Source of the DNA: Acinetobacter bereziniae
GTDB taxonomy: Bacteria; Pseudomonadota; Gammaproteobacteria; Pseudomonadales; Moraxellaceae
DNA: 64,000 bases
Assembly: GCA_009912575.1 (NCBI GenBank)
Contig: WNDP01000003.1
Location: 1 to 64,000, forward strand
Direction: 5' to 3'
Shown: positions 42,145 to 50,010 of the stretch, piece after piece
Layout: every line of letters begins with the position of its first letter
Position numbering within the stretch: the stretch's first letter is position 1
The notes under the pieces: model-generated
What the model saw: the letters and a program-made list of their open reading frames with translations, nothing else
Told to the model about the DNA's origin: nothing
The model's database searches: none
Made by a program: the position numbers and the translations under genes

Positions 42145-42726
42145 TTATCGACTTTTTGAAATTGTTTGGCTGTTGTCTAGGGATTTCACAACTTTTGTTT
42201 TGGCGTTTTGATCATTAGGCACTGTGATCGTTACTTTTGCGCCCACTGGTGGTACTTGATCCAATGATGCTTTTGAATGGAACATAACATATTTACTATT
42301 TTCGCCCAGGCGGTGAGCCACAAAATCTTTATTTTCAGCAATGATGATACCGTCCTGTTTTCCTGGTTGTTGTTTGACTACAACCGCATTGCTTCCAATC
42401 TTGCTCGTTGCTTCATTTTCAAAAGTTTTGTCCACTTTAGGGCTTTGTTTCTGTCTAACGATATTATCTAAATGACCATTAATTTCCTTGATGATTTCAT
42501 CAGCTTTGGCCATAGCACCTTTCATATCTACCTGGTTCTTTATTTCGATACCTTTTTGGTGTTCACCGTTATGCCATACCTCGATTCGTTCATTTTGGAA
42601 TTGAACGTAAATCTGTTCCTTATCCTTTTTTAAATACGAACTGTCGGCTTCATGCTTTACATGATTTTCTTGTGATGTGATGGTGTTCTTCACCATATTT
42701 ATTACTACTCTAGGCGTTATACTCAT
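42145..42726 (-). CDS. KfrB-domain protein, 193 aa
   Basis: The N-terminal half is polar with short KxxxV repeats and no recognised domain. The C-terminal part (about 115-175) matches a KfrB-like domain: GIIIAENKDFVAHRLG, YVMFHSKASLDQVPPVGAKV. Nearly the same block ends the Fic protein (47.3 kb) and the split lipase (50.5 kb). The last residues are basic (TISKSR), like the relaxase end. KfrB is an IncP protein of the kfrABC operon linked to stable inheritance. Start ATG with GAGG upstream. Confidence 0.7.
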   Translation of the reverse strand: MSITPRVVINMVKNTITSQENHVKHEADSSYLKKDKEQIYVQFQNERIEVWHNGEHQKGIEIKNQVDMKGAMAKADEIIKEINGHLDNIVRQKQSPKVDKTFENEATSKIGSNAVVVKQQPGKQDGIIIAENKDFVAHRLGENSKYVMFHSKASLDQVPPVGAKVTITVPNDQNAKTKVVKSLDNSQTISKSR

Positions 42727-42830
42727 TACTAAAATCCTCTTACATAATCGCTAATTCTTTGTTATCTTACACAATTCGTAAGAATTAATGTTTTGATTTT
42801 TGTACTTTTTTTATCAATTAGGTTGTAATT

Positions 42831-43997
42831 ATGGCTAATGTACCAGCGGAATTTTTAATACCTTTAAAAGTGGTAGCGGTACGCTTAAACCACATGAAAA
42901 CGCACTTACCTGGCTTGATGAAAAAGATCGAGAAACGAGCAATTCATAATCAAAAAAATCGTGCTGATGAAAAAGAATCAGACCTTTTATTAACTTGGGA
43001 TGACTGGATTTATTCTGCGCTCGATGCGGATCATGAGCGTGAACATGGAAGCGCTCAAGCACAGACTTTACCTGTGGCAATGCAAAACCTAAAAAATGGC
43101 TCTGTCTACGAACAGGCGCTTAAAAATGTGATGGGCCATTACGGTGTTAAAGCCAAAATGCCTGCTTGGGCCACAAATTTGAAAGTAGGGGAACACATCC
43201 CTAAAGAGTTGTTAGATCGCCTACCTGTAACGCAAGGTGAGCTGGTGACGCTTGGTAACTGGATGCTCACCAAGAACGTTTATCGTTTTGAAAGTATAGT
43301 GATCAACGAAATTTTAAAAACTGGTTTTGATGGTGTAATCCCGAACTACATCATCAATCTTCCTGATCTGTGTGTGTATATACAGACTGATAATGCTGTG
43401 GATCTCAAATTTGAAAATTGTCAAATTGTGGGTGTTCTTTTCTGCGTTACTGAACTGTGTGGCGACAAGCTTTTAGTCTCTACTATGTACCTGGATAATG
43501 GTTTGCCTAGAACCATTGCTATCATGCTCAATGAAGATCAGGATATTGAGTCAAGCTTGACTGATTTTGTTGATCAATTCCAACAAGATTATGAACCTGA
43601 AACAATGGGTGAAGAATTAAACGACCGTTTAGAGATTCAGAAAAAAATAATTAACCTGGTTTTATGGTTTAGCCAGCAAAAACCTGAAATTACGCCTTTA
43701 TCTCCTGAAAGCAACAATAAACCTGTTCAATTTGTCCAGGTGAAAAAGGAAAAGCGATTATTTGAAGCTTCAAAATATAAACCTTATAAAATCGGCACAG
43801 AAACCGCTGAAAAATTTAAGAAAATTTATGAAGAATTGGAAGATGCAAAAAAACATGCCAAAAGTGGAGGGAAACGTATGCCACATTTGCGTAAATCTCA
43901 TTGGCATTTGTATTGGTATGGCCCAAAAGGGAAAAATGAAAGTTATGATTTTAAGTTACTTCCAATCACAATGGTTGGCGGTATTCCCAAGACGTAA
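42831..43997 (+). CDS. AcrVA2-like anti-CRISPR family protein, 388 aa
   Basis: This resembles AcrVA2, the Cas12a inhibitor first described in Moraxella bovoculi. Shared landmarks in the same order are NLPDLCVYIQT (AcrVA2 has LPDWCVYVDI), a hydrophobic VLWFSQQKPEIT segment, and the C-terminal MPHLRKSHWHLYWYGPKG block (AcrVA2 has PHIRRGHWHGYWQGTG). It is longer at the N-terminus than the founding member. AcrVA2 lowers Cas12a levels by acting on its translation or mRNA. Many homologues occur on mobile elements without proven activity, so function is inferred. Start ATG with AGG upstream. Confidence 0.75.
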   Translation: MANVPAEFLIPLKVVAVRLNHMKTHLPGLMKKIEKRAIHNQKNRADEKESDLLLTWDDWIYSALDADHEREHGSAQAQTLPVAMQNLKNGSVYEQALKNVMGHYGVKAKMPAWATNLKVGEHIPKELLDRLPVTQGELVTLGNWMLTKNVYRFESIVINEILKTGFDGVIPNYIINLPDLCVYIQTDNAVDLKFENCQIVGVLFCVTELCGDKLLVSTMYLDNGLPRTIAIMLNEDQDIESSLTDFVDQFQQDYEPETMGEELNDRLEIQKKIINLVLWFSQQKPEITPLSPESNNKPVQFVQVKKEKRLFEASKYKPYKIGTETAEKFKKIYEELEDAKKHAKSGGKRMPHLRKSHWHLYWYGPKGKNESYDFKLLPITMVGGIPKT

Positions 43998-44045
43998 GAT
44001 AGATAAATTTGATATAATTAATTACAAAATTATGGGCGCTATGGA

Positions 44046-44558
44046 ATGTTAATTGCTATTTTAGATTTCCTATATTTGGGAAGTTTTTTTTCAATAGTTT
44101 GTATTTTTATCTCGATGTATTTGTTGGGATTTGCATTATTTTCACTGTTAAAAAAGCCTACGAATAACGCCTTTGCTTTTGCTATACCTATGACATTAAT
44201 TTCTTGGTTGGCGCTTAATGCAGCACCTATCCCACCAGTGGCCCAAGAGAACCTAAAAAAGATGCTGATCCAGCAAGCTAAATATGGTATTGGCTCAAAT
44301 GCCCTTGTGAATAATATAATTATGCCTTGCCGTGATAATGGATATTTAAGGGGGCATGACTATAATTGGGCGCTTAATGCCTATCAAAGAGACATACAGG
44401 GCCATGTAGACAAGACAGAAGTTTTTAAGGTGTCTCCAAAACCCAATTTAAATATAGATAAAAATTTAAAGCTCTGTGAGTTCACCGATAAATTCAACGA
44501 AATTAAATTTAATGAAGTACGCAAAAATGAATCGACCAATTCGACTAAGAATAGTTAA
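44046..44558 (+). CDS. Membrane protein of unknown function, 170 aa
   Basis: Two helices at about 7-34 and 41-58 followed by a polar domain with two Cys and an Asn/Ser-rich tail. It ends one base before the right inverted repeat. The start is uncertain because the Shine-Dalgarno is weak. Not recognised. Confidence 0.55.
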   Translation: MLIAILDFLYLGSFFSIVCIFISMYLLGFALFSLLKKPTNNAFAFAIPMTLISWLALNAAPIPPVAQENLKKMLIQQAKYGIGSNALVNNIIMPCRDNGYLRGHDYNWALNAYQRDIQGHVDKTEVFKVSPKPNLNIDKNLKLCEFTDKFNEIKFNEVRKNESTNSTKNS

Positions 44559-44559
44559 A

Positions 44560-44718
44560 AAATGAGTGGCAAAATATTCCACGGCCACACTTTCTGCAGC
44601 GATCGCACCGGCTTAATCCTGAATTTGATAAGTGCTTGTTTTTTCTTAGTACACCAAAAAAGGATCAGTTTTCTTGATTGGCATTTTATTACAGGTTTAA
44701 GGGCCTATGAACACTAGC
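44560..44718. repeat. Right copy of 159-bp inverted repeat
   Basis: Inverse identical copy of 36247-36405. Its outer end supplies the stop codon of the adjacent minus-strand gene. Confidence 0.95.
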
Positions 44719-45040
44719 TAAAGGTTAAAGCCTTTGAATCTGCAATTTTAATTTGCAACTTCCCTTTATGATTAGTTAAAACCCCAGTACCACAAACAGT
44801 TTTAAAAAGGTTATTTGAACTAATATTCTGATTATTTAGGTAAAAATAAAACTTTTGATATGGATGTGGACTATCCAGGTTAATAAAAGTATCACTCTTG
44901 ATAGTAGCAATTTCAGCAACCTTTCCACAAACAGTAACCTTTTTGCCAACAAACCCCGATAACTGCTCAGGTGCAAGCTTGTTAGCAGCATATACACCAA
45001 AAGGCATAGAAAGTAATAACGACAAGACCAAATATCTCAA
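44714..45040 (-). CDS. Secreted OB-fold-like protein, TTG start
   Basis: A 108-aa protein with a signal peptide ending GVYA-AN and a beta-rich domain with VGKKVTVCGKVAEI, typical of bacterial OB-fold nucleic-acid-binding-like or periplasmic proteins. I choose TTG at 45040 because AGGAG lies 7 nt upstream and the signal peptide then starts properly; a GTG upstream overlaps the previous gene. The last two codons come from the inverted repeat, so the original C-terminus may have been altered. Confidence 0.6.
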   Translation of the reverse strand: MRYLVLSLLLSMPFGVYAANKLAPEQLSGFVGKKVTVCGKVAEIATIKSDTFINLDSPHPYQKFYFYLNNQNISSNNLFKTVCGTGVLTNHKGKLQIKIADSKALTFS

Positions 45041-45051
45041 TTTAAAACTCC

Positions 45052-45234
45052 TTATTTCCACTTCCACATAATCTTATATTCATGTGTAAATTCTTCATCA
45101 CTATCAGGATACTTTCCTTTAAGCTCTTTGTAGATTTCTACTGGATCAGTCAGCTCTACATGCTCAGATAATGGATAATCATAGCAATCATAAGTTTCTT
45201 CACCATCAATAAATAGAACAAGATATAAGGACAT
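45052..45234 (-). CDS. Hypothetical protein, 60 aa
   Basis: A small acidic protein beginning MSLYLVLFIDGEE, with no recognised motif. Start ATG has GGAG upstream. It overlaps no other gene and lies in line with its neighbours. Confidence 0.5.
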   Translation of the reverse strand: MSLYLVLFIDGEETYDCYDYPLSEHVELTDPVEIYKELKGKYPDSDEEFTHEYKIMWKWK

Positions 45235-45254
45235 ATATGCTCCTTTCGCTATTA

Positions 45255-45548
45255 TTAAATATTTTTAACTTTAAAGTGCTTGAACTTTTCCCAATAGATT
45301 GTTTTTTTCAATTCCTCTATAAATTCTTCTTTTGGGATTGAGTTAAATAACTTCTGTCGAAGAACATCTAATTCAATACTAGCATCTACAGTTAATGGAA
45401 TTTCAAAAAGATAATTATATTTAGTTCTAATATAATTGTTTTGCCAAACAGCAGATAAGTATTGAGATCTTTGCGCTGGCTGTAATTTCAGGGCTGTTTC
45501 TAATTCATTTTTTGTAGACTTACTTTGATTAATACGAATCTTAACCAT
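45255..45548 (-). CDS. Hypothetical protein, 97 aa
   Basis: A basic, soluble protein without known motif. The ATG at 45548 has AAGGG 7 nt upstream and is preferred to a TTG two codons further. It is downstream of the H-NS gene, from which it is separated by a terminator hairpin. Confidence 0.5.
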   Translation of the reverse strand: MVKIRINQSKSTKNELETALKLQPAQRSQYLSAVWQNNYIRTKYNYLFEIPLTVDASIELDVLRQKLFNSIPKEEFIEELKKTIYWEKFKHFKVKNI

Positions 45549-45641
45549 AACCAAACCCTTAAATTGATTTATTTACCCAATCCAGTTGAAATTGTTTTAA
45601 ACCAAGAATAATCATTGGTTTCCTCTTTTAATCTATGAAAT

Positions 45642-45673
45642 TAAAATAAGGTCAGATAAACCTATCTGACCCT
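45642..45673 (-). terminator. Terminator after hns
   Basis: GGTCAGAT / ATCTGACC stem with 6-nt loop followed on the minus strand by TTATTTTAATTT. Confidence 0.7.
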
Positions 45674-45684
45674 TTGCAAAGCTA

Positions 45685-46014
45685 TTAAGAAATTAAGAAG
45701 TCCTCTAAATTTGCACCAGCTTCGATTTCAGCCACTAACCAACGTGGTTGCTTCCCTCTACCTGTCCAAGTATCAGCAGCATTGGTTTTGCTTCGGTAAC
45801 GTGGCTCTACAGGCTTGCGTGTTGCTTTTTTATTGCGCTTTGCACCCATTTCTAATAGCTCAGAAATAGAGTAGCCAACATTATCAGCAATTGCCAAAAC
45901 TTGATCATAAGCATCAATAATGGCTTGCTCAGTTTTTTCCTCAATCAGTTTATCAGCTTTGACTTGAAGATTTTTTAATTCCTCAACACTTAGGTTTTCA
46001 ATATTAATACTCAT
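45685..46014 (-). CDS. hns: H-NS-family nucleoid protein
   Basis: A 109-aa H-NS-like protein: N-terminal coiled-coil oligomerisation region (SVEELKNLQVKADKLIEEK), basic linker, and C-terminal AT-hook-like domain with PRYRSK followed by TWTGRGKQPRWL, the H-NS DNA-binding signature. Plasmid H-NS proteins silence AT-rich foreign genes and reduce the cost of carriage. An upstream ATG in frame lies within the -10 box and cannot be used; the chosen ATG has GAGG upstream. It is driven by the plasmid cassette promoter. Confidence 0.92.
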   Translation of the reverse strand: MSINIENLSVEELKNLQVKADKLIEEKTEQAIIDAYDQVLAIADNVGYSISELLEMGAKRNKKATRKPVEPRYRSKTNAADTWTGRGKQPRWLVAEIEAGANLEDFLIS

Positions 46015-46042
46015 AATGTCCTCTTGGTTTTCTAACTTCAAC

Positions 46043-46113
46043 ATGGCTGTTGCCATATCCGTTGTTTGAGTGGTCATTATAATAAAATAAGCGCTATATT
46101 GTCAATAACGCTT
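46043..46113 (-). promoter_or_regulatory. hns promoter cassette
   Basis: Minus strand -35 TTGACA (46100-46105), 18-bp spacer, -10 TATAAT (46076-46081), 19 bp, ATGGC-AACA-GCCAT (46043-46056). Inverted repeat AAGCGCTAT / ATAACGCTT (46089-46113) has one mismatch. Confidence 0.8.
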
Positions 46114-46132
46114 TACATTAGAATACTAATTT

Positions 46133-46146
46133 TTTCGGATCGGAAA
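46133..46146. promoter_or_regulatory. KorB-box-like palindrome, copy upstream of hns
   Basis: TTTCGGATCGGAAA, keeping TTTC-N-GATC-N-GAAA; 27 bp upstream of the hns -35. Confidence 0.6.
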
Positions 46147-46554
46147 TCATATTTCATTAAGGTATATTGAATATTCTTTGCTTTTTTCCTTTGGTTTTAA
46201 GACAAGCAATGTGCCTAAAATCTTTATGTTTTCCTCCTCTCGAATATCCACGGTCACAAAGTTTTTATTGCCAGCAATATAGTAAAAATCATTAATACTG
46301 TTAGAAACCTGGATAAACTCTTGTGCTTTTTTCTTACTACACTCTTTCACATTAAAGCTTTCATGGTTAATAAAAATCCCTACTTCCGTTGGCCTAGCAT
46401 AATCACAAATTCGGCTCTTTACAGCATCATGTAATGTCGCTGTTTTCTTCATATCAATGTCATTTAACTTATCAAGAAGTTTGCTATTCAGAAAATAGCG
46501 AGCAGCTTTAAATGACAAAACGACCCAAACACAGAAAAAGATAAGATTTAGCAT
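46147..46554 (-). CDS. Membrane-anchored protein, 135 aa
   Basis: One N-terminal helix (about 3-22), the rest soluble with mixed charge and three Cys. It follows a related-looking larger protein (next entry) by a 7-bp overlap, so the pair is probably co-translated. Unknown function. Confidence 0.55.
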   Translation of the reverse strand: MLNLIFFCVWVVLSFKAARYFLNSKLLDKLNDIDMKKTATLHDAVKSRICDYARPTEVGIFINHESFNVKECSKKKAQEFIQVSNSINDFYYIAGNKNFVTVDIREEENIKILGTLLVLKPKEKSKEYSIYLNEI

Positions 46555-47015
46555 TTTTCACTTCCAATCTTTTCAACAAGTTTTGCTGAAAAATATTTAG
46601 TTTGATATTTCCGCCCAATCATTAAAATAAAGCTTCCATATACTTCCATTGTTTCAGGATTAAAATATATGAAAGGTGCATTCTGCTTGTTTACAAGGCT
46701 ATCATCTTGCAATTGCAAAGGGTTCTCTATCGCATCTTTAAACCAGCCTTTATCTTCCAGTTTAATAGCATCGGTAAGATTCATGTTTTTATTATCAACT
46801 ACAGGGGAATAGAAAAAAACAGGTGCAAGTTTAATCATGCGCTTGAAATATATCCCCTTAAATGGATATTCAATAATTTTCAAACTGAATTTTGACTGAA
46901 TAATTACCACAAATATAATCTTTATTAAAATAAGGATAATTGCCAAACATACACCAACAGCTACCCCTGAAAAAATACTTCTAAAAAGACCCAAATTTTC
47001 AAAAAACTCAATCAC
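46548..47015 (-). CDS. Membrane-anchored protein, 155 aa, GTG start
   Basis: One long hydrophobic helix (about 13-40) and a soluble C-terminal domain. The downstream gene has a similar plan. A GTG at 47015 with GGGAAAG upstream overlaps the end of the previous gene by 8 bp; longer in-frame starts would overlap it by 68 bp. Not recognised. Confidence 0.5.
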   Translation of the reverse strand: MIEFFENLGLFRSIFSGVAVGVCLAIILILIKIIFVVIIQSKFSLKIIEYPFKGIYFKRMIKLAPVFFYSPVVDNKNMNLTDAIKLEDKGWFKDAIENPLQLQDDSLVNKQNAPFIYFNPETMEVYGSFILMIGRKYQTKYFSAKLVEKIGSEKC

Positions 47016-47265
47016 TTGTACTTTCCCACTTTGTACCGCCAACCTGCTCTTTAGGAAGATAAATATCCTTACCATCCACTGTAATAATATAATCCTGTTT
47101 AATGAATGTTTGTTTCAACTTACCTTTGTAAACCGTACAATCCTTTTTTGGCGTTTCAAAACAATTATTTAACCAAACTTCTGCATTATCATGACGGTTT
47201 ATAAAAAATGCAGCGATATGGAAGATCACATATAGCGCCAATAGAGTAAGAATTATACTTTTCAT
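47008..47265 (-). CDS. Small membrane protein, 85 aa
   Basis: An N-terminal helix (about 5-21) then a charged, beta-rich domain with two Cys (NNCF, KDCTVYKG). Start ATG. It is first in a three-gene set following the Fic gene by 14 bp; an immunity-like or envelope role is possible but unsupported. Confidence 0.55.
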   Translation of the reverse strand: MKSIILTLLALYVIFHIAAFFINRHDNAEVWLNNCFETPKKDCTVYKGKLKQTFIKQDYIITVDGKDIYLPKEQVGGTKWESTSD

Positions 47266-47279
47266 TTATAGCACCAAAA

Positions 47280-48263
47280 TTAACGTTTAATTTCTTTAGA
47301 TTTAGATAGCTCTTTATTCTGCATATTTTCTACCTTTGCAGTATTAGTATCAGCCTTATGCGTAATTGAAACCACTTCATTAACTTTAGGTGGTTGATCA
47401 AAGCTTTTCTTTTCATGGACGACAAAGTGTTTACTGTAATCCCCCAGCCTTTGGGCGACAAAGTTTTCTGTTTCAGCAACTATACGCCCCTCATATCTTC
47501 CAGGACTTGCTTTGTGTACCTGGGCGTTAGGCGCTAAATCAAGTGCTGTTTTTTTTAATGTTTCTTTCTCATCAATTACGTTGTCTTGTTTTATTTGTAA
47601 GGAATGAACAATTTTATTCATTACATCCTTTAGCAACTGAATATCCTTTGGCATTGTAATCTGATCCGAGCCATGAAACCGTGTTTGATCACTCAAAGCT
47701 CGTTTACACGCATAGTTCCACTCACGCTTTTCCACCTGATCAAAATTGACCTGATACCCAGCTTCATTCGCCAGCTGCTTCATCATCAATTTAGTTGCCC
47801 GACCGTTCCCCTCCTCAAAAGGGTGAATCTCATTTATGTTGGCGTACAAGTTTGTAAATTTATCAACGAATTGTTCTTTATTCAGCCCCTTTAAGGAATT
47901 GCTATCTTTAATTTCCTTTGTAAAGTCTTCAAAAGAAAAATGAATATCTTTGGCCTTTAGGAAGTACCCGACTTCCTTTTTCCCCTCTGGTGAGGGTATT
48001 GCTTTATAAATATCAAAGTGTCTTTGCTTTCCAGCAAAATCTTGAATCCCATCAAATAGCTTATGATGTATTTGCGCCAAATGATTAAAATCGTAATTTC
48101 CCTTGATTGGGTTAATTTCAAGGGCCTCAGTACGGTTTTTTGTAATTCGATATTCTAGTTGAGTATTACTATCTGCCTGTTCTCTCGATGTAACAGGTTC
48201 ATTTAATATTTCTTTTACTTTTGCGTAAAATTCTTGTCGTTCTTGATCTGAATACTCGCTCAC
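47280..48263 (-). CDS. Fic-domain AMPylase-type toxin with C-terminal KfrB-like domain
   Basis: A 327-aa protein. The Fic core has the motif H147-PFEEGNGR (residues 147-155), which transfers AMP or another nucleotide moiety to a target protein. The last conserved Arg of the motif is replaced by Lys158. There is a linker rich in Lys/Asp, then a KfrB-like domain (about 250-305: GRIVAETENFVAQRLG, VVHEKKSFDQPPKV). The tail is basic (KSKEIKR). Start GTG with GGAGAGG upstream. A probable antitoxin is encoded just upstream. VbhT of Bartonella, a plasmid Fic toxin with a type IV secretion signal and antitoxin VbhA, is the closest known parallel in design. Confidence 0.85.
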   Translation of the reverse strand: MSEYSDQERQEFYAKVKEILNEPVTSREQADSNTQLEYRITKNRTEALEINPIKGNYDFNHLAQIHHKLFDGIQDFAGKQRHFDIYKAIPSPEGKKEVGYFLKAKDIHFSFEDFTKEIKDSNSLKGLNKEQFVDKFTNLYANINEIHPFEEGNGRATKLMMKQLANEAGYQVNFDQVEKREWNYACKRALSDQTRFHGSDQITMPKDIQLLKDVMNKIVHSLQIKQDNVIDEKETLKKTALDLAPNAQVHKASPGRYEGRIVAETENFVAQRLGDYSKHFVVHEKKSFDQPPKVNEVVSITHKADTNTAKVENMQNKELSKSKEIKR

Positions 48264-48283
48264 TTTCCTCTCCTAATAAAAAA

Positions 48284-48305
48284 ATCAGCATAATTGCTGA
48301 CTTTT
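48284..48305 (-). terminator. Attenuator-like hairpin between antitoxin and Fic genes
   Basis: TCAGCA / TGCTGA stem followed on the minus strand by a T-run, in the 54-bp gap. It would lower toxin expression relative to antitoxin. Confidence 0.65.
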
Positions 48306-48317
48306 TAATCATTCTTA

Positions 48318-48518
48318 CTACTTGGAAGCATTAAGTCTTTTCCATTCCGCCATTAATGCAGCATCTTCCTGTTCAAATGTTGTTTCGCCATTCAAAATAC
48401 GTTGCTGTCTTGCCTGATCCGCAGCCTGGCAAGCATCAATAACATCCTGGGAAAATTCGTGATCTACGATACCTTTAGCACTTCGGAAAGCTTCTTCTAA
48501 CTTAACTGCACTATTCAT
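48318..48518 (-). CDS. Probable antitoxin for the Fic protein (VbhA-like)
   Basis: A 66-aa, helical, acidic protein encoded immediately before the Fic gene. The second half (ILNGETTFEQEDAALMAEWKRL) resembles the end of VbhA-type antitoxins. I cannot find the exact inhibitory S/TxxxE(G/N) helix motif, so the assignment depends on size and context. Start ATG with GAGG upstream. Confidence 0.6.
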   Translation of the reverse strand: MNSAVKLEEAFRSAKGIVDHEFSQDVIDACQAADQARQQRILNGETTFEQEDAALMAEWKRLNASK

Positions 48519-48566
48519 AGACAAACATCCTCTTGGTTATACCGATATTATACTTGATTTTTTATT

Positions 48567-48580
48567 TTTCGTATCCGAAA
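48567..48580. promoter_or_regulatory. KorB-box-like variant upstream of 48.7-kb operon
   Basis: TTTCGTATCCGAAA, 25 bp upstream of the -35; centre GATC replaced by TATC, outer arms intact. Confidence 0.5.
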
Positions 48581-48605
48581 ATTTGTATGTAATTGTAAAG
48601 TGTTA

Positions 48606-48667
48606 TTGTAAATATTTCAGCTCATTTTATATACTTATAAACACACTGGAATTATGGAAACATCCAT
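48606..48667 (+). promoter_or_regulatory. Promoter of propeller-lipase-peptidase operon
   Basis: -35 TTGTAA (48606-48611), 18-bp spacer, -10 TATACT (48630-48635), 18 bp, then ATGGA-AACA-TCCAT (48654-48667). Both arms of the leader palindrome changed together (C to A and G to T), so pairing is preserved. Confidence 0.7.
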
Positions 48668-48709
48668 AAATAAGGCATAATTAGCACAACTTCAAAGCAG
48701 TAGCTTAAT

Positions 48710-49651
48710 ATGAACAGCATTAGAGAAGAATTTGCAGTCACGTCCCTGGCGATGGACTTGACCAAAGATTTAATAGCCACTGGCTGCTATTCCGAAAACA
48801 AGATTAATTTTTGGAATGTAAGCAACCGTACAAAAGTCAAAACAATCCGCTTTGATAAAGCATTTAACCCTATTAATTCAATACTTTTCTTTAAGAACAA
48901 TATTGCTTTCATTGCCAATTCAGCTGCAAATGCGGTGATCCTACACGGTGAAAATTTCAGCGAAATACAAAAGTTAAATCGTAAAGAAAACCGTGAAATT
49001 GTTGCCATTTCGCACTCTAAAGATAATTTCATGGTGGCCTGTCAACGACCACTACTTCAAACATTAAACGGAAAAATTGCGGAAGATATTTTTATTTACG
49101 ATTCTAATGACTGGACATTAAAACAGACCGTTTCTAGTAACTCTCTTATCCTTGATGCAAAAGTATCTAATCAATTACTGTTTACAATCGCATTAGATGA
49201 CCAAGACGGCCTTTTTAAGCTTACCGTGATGGACTTGACCAGCTCACAGGTGAACACGCTAGAATTGGGCAATGACGCTTATACAGCGCAACTAGCAACA
49301 AACGATCAAAGCCACATCGTTTCTGTTATTTTAAGAATAAACAATGATGAAGATGGATCAATGTTAAATACATTATTCATTATCGACTTAAACACGAAAG
49401 AAATTATTTATAAAAATACTGTTACCAATGGCGACGACTATTTAAATTGCCAGGTAATCAATAACAATAAGCTGATTATTGATTTCTATGATCATGCTGC
49501 ACAAACATCCTATTTGAAATTAATAAATAGCCAGGGAATGGAATTATCTAAGCGCAAAGTCAATGGCATCACAACCTACGGTATAGCTACAACAGAAAAC
49601 CTAATTGCTTTGGCTGTAAATAACTATGTTGAATTTATGGAGCTAGGCTAA
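48710..49651 (+). CDS. Predicted beta-propeller protein, 313 aa
   Basis: No signal peptide or membrane segment. Repeated blocks of about 40-45 residues with hydrophobic strands and Asp/Asn turns (LIATGCYSENKINFWNV, DIFIYDSNDWTL, LFIIDLNTKEIIY) look like WD40-type blades. It is the first gene of a four-frame operon. Its stop overlaps the next start (ATGGC...TAATG). Propellers usually act as interaction scaffolds; the partner here may be the lipase-like protein encoded next. Confidence 0.6.
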   Translation: MNSIREEFAVTSLAMDLTKDLIATGCYSENKINFWNVSNRTKVKTIRFDKAFNPINSILFFKNNIAFIANSAANAVILHGENFSEIQKLNRKENREIVAISHSKDNFMVACQRPLLQTLNGKIAEDIFIYDSNDWTLKQTVSSNSLILDAKVSNQLLFTIALDDQDGLFKLTVMDLTSSQVNTLELGNDAYTAQLATNDQSHIVSVILRINNDEDGSMLNTLFIIDLNTKEIIYKNTVTNGDDYLNCQVINNNKLIIDFYDHAAQTSYLKLINSQGMELSKRKVNGITTYGIATTENLIALAVNNYVEFMELG

Positions 49652-50010
49652 TGGCTGATATTCGGGATTTAGTACAAATTACTCAAAATACCTATCAACG
49701 CTTAACCGATCCAACAGGAAGCAAAGATTTAAAGATCAGTGGCAACTTAGATTTTGTCGGCTATGCAAAGGATGAACGTTCAGATCATGGTGGTATTGCT
49801 TATTATGATAAAGCAAAAAAAGAGGTTGTTATTGGTAATCGTGGAAGCGCCACAGCAAGAGACTGGTTAGTGACTGACCCTCAGATTGTAGTAGGTGTAC
49901 GTGAGACATTGGCAGATATAGCAGCAAAACGTTTTGCTGACAAAGTTATCAATGACCTAGATCGGAAGAACCAAAAGATTGAAACAATACGTGTGTGGGC
50001 CATAGCTTAG
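49651..50010 (+). CDS. N-terminal part of a frameshifted lipase-like protein
   Basis: A 119-aa fragment with an alpha/beta-hydrolase N-terminal region (FVGYAKDERSDHGGIAYYD, VVIGNRGSATARDWLVTDP). It stops just before the nucleophile elbow. The following frame, shifted, begins with the missing GHSLGG. The intact gene would encode a lipase-like protein of about 350 aa. One lost G in the GGG run near 49998, or a gained GT, explains the break. Confidence 0.65.
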   Translation: MADIRDLVQITQNTYQRLTDPTGSKDLKISGNLDFVGYAKDERSDHGGIAYYDKAKKEVVIGNRGSATARDWLVTDPQIVVGVRETLADIAAKRFADKVINDLDRKNQKIETIRVWAIA

